NCBI GenBank assembly: GCA_035626675.1
Contig: DASPNH010000078.1
Location: 1 to 26,663 of the forward strand
Source: DASPNH01 sp035626675
GTDB taxonomy: Bacteria > Desulfobacterota > Binatia > UBA1149 > CAITLU01
Reading direction: 5' to 3'
DNA length: 26,663 nucleotides
Each line of letters starts with the position of its first letter. Position 1 is the stretch's first letter. Positions 25,401 through 26,663 of the stretch are shown one piece after another. The notes below the pieces were generated by a model. The model saw only the letters and a list, made by a program, of their open reading frames with translations, did no database searches and was not told where the DNA came from. The translations under genes and the position numbers were made by a program.

Positions 25401-26663
25401 CGATTTCGAGATCTTCGCCGCTGCCGCCACCTCGCCCGCGTTTGCCTGGTCTCCGATGGTGCGCGTCACCGAGTCGTCGATCGGCACTCCGGAGCTCGAC
25501 GACGAGCCTTCGCTGGCGGCCTCCGACGACGTCTTCGTGCTGGCATGGCGCTCGGCAAACACCCTTGGCGGGACCACCGGCGCCGACCTCGACATCCTCT
25601 TCTCGACCTCGACCAACGGCCTGGCCTGGTCGGCTCCGGCGGCGCTGAATGGCGATGCGGACACCGACGTCGGCAGCAACGGATCGGTCGAAGTCACCGG
25701 CGACGCTACCGGCGTCTTCCGCGCCACCTGGCAGACCGAGGCGTTCACATCGCCCGGCGGCGCCAAGGACATCGTTTCGGCGTTCACCCACGAGAACACG
25801 CTCGGCGCCTGGTCGGAGCCTGCCACCGTCAACATCGGCGAGCAGGGCGGCACGCCGCAGGACGCGTTCCCGCACATCGACGCCAGCAATTCGGGCCGCT
25901 ACGTGGTGGTCTGGCACTCCAACGATCCGGTCGTCAGCGCCCAGGCCAACGGCACCGACCAGGACATCCTCTTCAACGGCATCACCTGCGAGACCTGCGA
26001 CGACGGCGGAACCGCTGCCAACGACGGGTGTGACGAGAACTGCCAGATCGAATTCTGCGGCGACGGCACCACGCAGTCCGACGAGGAGTGCGACGACCGC
26101 AACACCAGCAACACCGACGCCTGCACCAACACCTGCGACCTCGCCGAGTGCGGCGACGGTTTCGTGCAGGCTGGCGTCGAAGAGTGCGACGACGCCAACA
26201 CCGTCAACACCGACGCGTGCACCAACGCCTGCACGATCGCGGAGTGCGGCGACGGCATCACCGGCCCTGGCGAGCAGTGCGACGACGGCAATACTTCCAA
26301 CGTCGATGCCTGCACCAACGCGTGCACGCTGGCAGACTGCGGTGACGGCTTCGTCCAGCCTGGCAACGGCGAGGAGTGCGACGACGCCAACACGTCCAAC
26401 ACGGATGCCTGCACCAACACCTGCCAGAACGCGGAGTGCGGCGACGGCTTCACCGGCCCTGGCGAGCAGTGCGACGACGCCAACACCGTGAACACGGATG
26501 CGTGCACGAACGCGTGCACGCTGGCGGACTGCGGCGACGGCTTCACCCAGCCGGGCAACGGCGAAGAGTGCGACGACGCCAACACGTCCAACACCGACGC
26601 CTGCACCAATGACTGTCACGTCGCCGAATGCGGCGACGGCTTCACGCAGCTGGGCGTCGAGCA
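22438..26663 (+). CDS. Giant secreted NIDO / Cys-repeat / sialidase-like protein, 3' partial
   Basis: The frame is open from ATG 22438 to the window end (1408 codons seen) without a stop. It begins with a signal peptide (MKVRSVVALASFLTVLASMS, then AGAQD). A nidogen-like NIDO domain spans about residues 140-300 (ITAWINNNGNLAFDEAF; APWWADVDTG). An Ig-like segment follows (DPDLTDVGVYNLTLHPDDN). Block 1 of CGDG...EQCDDGN cysteine repeats (DUF4215/TIGR02232 type) starts at Cys454 with nine units plus a broken tenth (23797-24720). A sialidase-like propeller with Asp-box motifs (STDEGQNWS, STDNGTSWS, SSNDGVSWS) covers 24721-25986. Block 2 of the cysteine repeats starts at residue 1184 and runs off the edge. 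It is probably exported or surface-displayed; function is unknown. Confidence 0.9.
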   Translation, partial: MKVRSVVALASFLTVLASMSAGAQDEIDKRELIGRPIPYKGELVGGAPNAEPLLTDDSADPRGIGSTSTTLAQASTSTTLNPQCPVAPDTGDITDLLFPVDGSWTLADFFGDGPGVGDGFAHNTDQNNDDDSAQVPLNFSFPFYDKEFITAWINNNGNLAFDEAFSPGTPTGFPIPDLAGVDRGKVTMVAPWWADVDTGDETCDVGRVWQKHLPNALVTTWDNVGYFDENGEKLNTFQVAISDGTNVTMGLGNTICFIFNNMDWTAGEASGGVNGFGGAPANVGGNKGDTLNSFQIGEFDHDGNDYDGPFGNNDGVDFLDDFWTCFCAESGPNNNILPIPLFSPNPNAGNTCSVTVDVSFPNQDVDLELDYISPEVGQTTTVTLIADGGAQAKGLVFMNTPGNPSRSDIDWDPDLTDVGVYNLTLHPDDNVAGPSNAPLCTNNVTCTITVISSCGDGGIDGVEQCDDGNTVSGDGCNQFCIDEFCGDNVDNDTDEQCDDGNTINGDGCDSDCDLEVCPNGKVQFGEQCDDGNTNNNDACTNGCDFAVCPDGILCSAGNCTSGPGQGPEQCDDGNTNNNDACTNVCALADCGDGFTQPINGEQCDDANTNNNDACTNTCQNAVCGDGIVRSGFEECDDGNSVNTDGCTNACTVADCGDGFTQPSNGEQCDDANSSNTDTCTNACLLPDCGDGFTQPSNGEECDDANTSNTDACTNVCLTAECGDGFVQSGIEECDDANSVNTDECTNACDLAICGDGFIQVCEDFGLVDTLNNNAVGDAALDARPRTTNDDHGVWITVWQASGFAGADMDILYAVSTDEGQNWSNPLVLSASMSVDALTVADERPDIATDGQGNWVVVWDRRTNGDTSSDIFFSRSTDNGTSWSAPAVLNSNFGGSAFDRFPDIEADETSFVVAWTTSNFGGDRDIAFSVSSNDGVSWSATAPLNSNANTPVVAPNLGEEGSVSLAVTSAGLWAAAWHSNDNLGGTKGTDFEIFAAAATSPAFAWSPMVRVTESSIGTPELDDEPSLAASDDVFVLAWRSANTLGGTTGADLDILFSTSTNGLAWSAPAALNGDADTDVGSNGSVEVTGDATGVFRATWQTEAFTSPGGAKDIVSAFTHENTLGAWSEPATVNIGEQGGTPQDAFPHIDASNSGRYVVVWHSNDPVVSAQANGTDQDILFNGITCETCDDGGTAANDGCDENCQIEFCGDGTTQSDEECDDRNTSNTDACTNTCDLAECGDGFVQAGVEECDDANTVNTDACTNACTIAECGDGITGPGEQCDDGNTSNVDACTNACTLADCGDGFVQPGNGEECDDANTSNTDACTNTCQNAECGDGFTGPGEQCDDANTVNTDACTNACTLADCGDGFTQPGNGEECDDANTSNTDACTNDCHVAECGDGFTQLGVE
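23797..24720 (+). repeat. Cysteine-repeat block 1 (about 93-99 bp units)
   Basis: Nine full units plus one truncated unit encode CGDGxxxxxxEQCDDxNxxNxDxCTNxC. The early units use CDDGN, and most later ones use CDDAN. The fourth unit carries an extra Cys-containing insertion (CSAGNCTSGPGQG). Confidence 0.9.
26245..26663 (+). repeat. 192-bp higher-order repeat in cysteine-repeat block 2
   Basis: Units of 31 residues (GPGEQ type) and 33 residues (QPGNGEE type) alternate, giving a dimer of exactly 192 bases: starts at Cys codons 26245, 26437 and 26629. Two full dimers are visible, and a third begins at the window edge. Confidence 0.85.

Overview
The window is a high-GC bacterial chromosome segment. 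It joins a conserved housekeeping block (pgpA-cinA-thpR-recA-recX-alaS-phoH-ybeY-lnt-prfB) to large secreted, cysteine-rich multidomain proteins. The secreted proteins carry CGDG...CDDGN 'Myxococcus-type' cysteine repeats and paired dockerin-like DALxxLRxAVG tails. That combination, the gene order and the base composition suggest a deltaproteobacteria-like lineage such as Candidatus Binatota or Myxococcota. This placement is an inference; no rRNA or other taxonomic marker was compared.

Layout. (1) 1-1295: the 3' part of a secreted beta-propeller protein with a dockerin-like tail. (2) 1316-11872, + strand: pgpA, cinA (4-bp overlap with thpR), thpR, recA (preceded by three tandem 26-bp palindromic units), recX (behind a hairpin), alaS, phoH, ybeY and lnt. 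Lnt has an eight-copy hexapeptide insertion inside its catalytic domain. (3) 11954-12961: a second dockerin-tailed secreted protein, set between lnt and prfB. (4) 13051-14284: three tandem 30-bp repeats, then prfB with its programmed +1 frameshift. (5) 19972-14436, - strand: a tight operon of a LuxE-type acyl-protein synthetase, a LuxC-type acyl-CoA reductase, a class III aminotransferase and a secreted Cys-rich protein. (6) 19973-20206: a divergent intergenic region with two G-quadruplex motifs and a REP-like repeat pair. (7) 20207-22142: a TPR protein, a 90-aa unknown, a membrane-anchored coiled-coil protein (- strand) and a FabL-like enoyl-ACP reductase. (8) 22321 to the window end: a candidate sigma70 promoter and hairpin leader, then a giant secreted protein cut by the window edge (NIDO, Ig-like, Cys repeats, sialidase-like propeller, Cys repeats).

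How the genes fit together. The housekeeping block covers DNA repair and recombination (recA, recX, cinA), phospholipid synthesis (pgpA), lipoprotein maturation (lnt), rRNA maturation (ybeY, with phoH) and translation (alaS, prfB). The most interesting candidate system is the LuxE-LuxC-aminotransferase operon, which has no luciferase. It is well suited to turn a fatty acid into an aldehyde and then a fatty amine. No tRNA, rRNA, CRISPR array or intact transposase gene was seen, and no gene-free stretch exceeds 300 bases.
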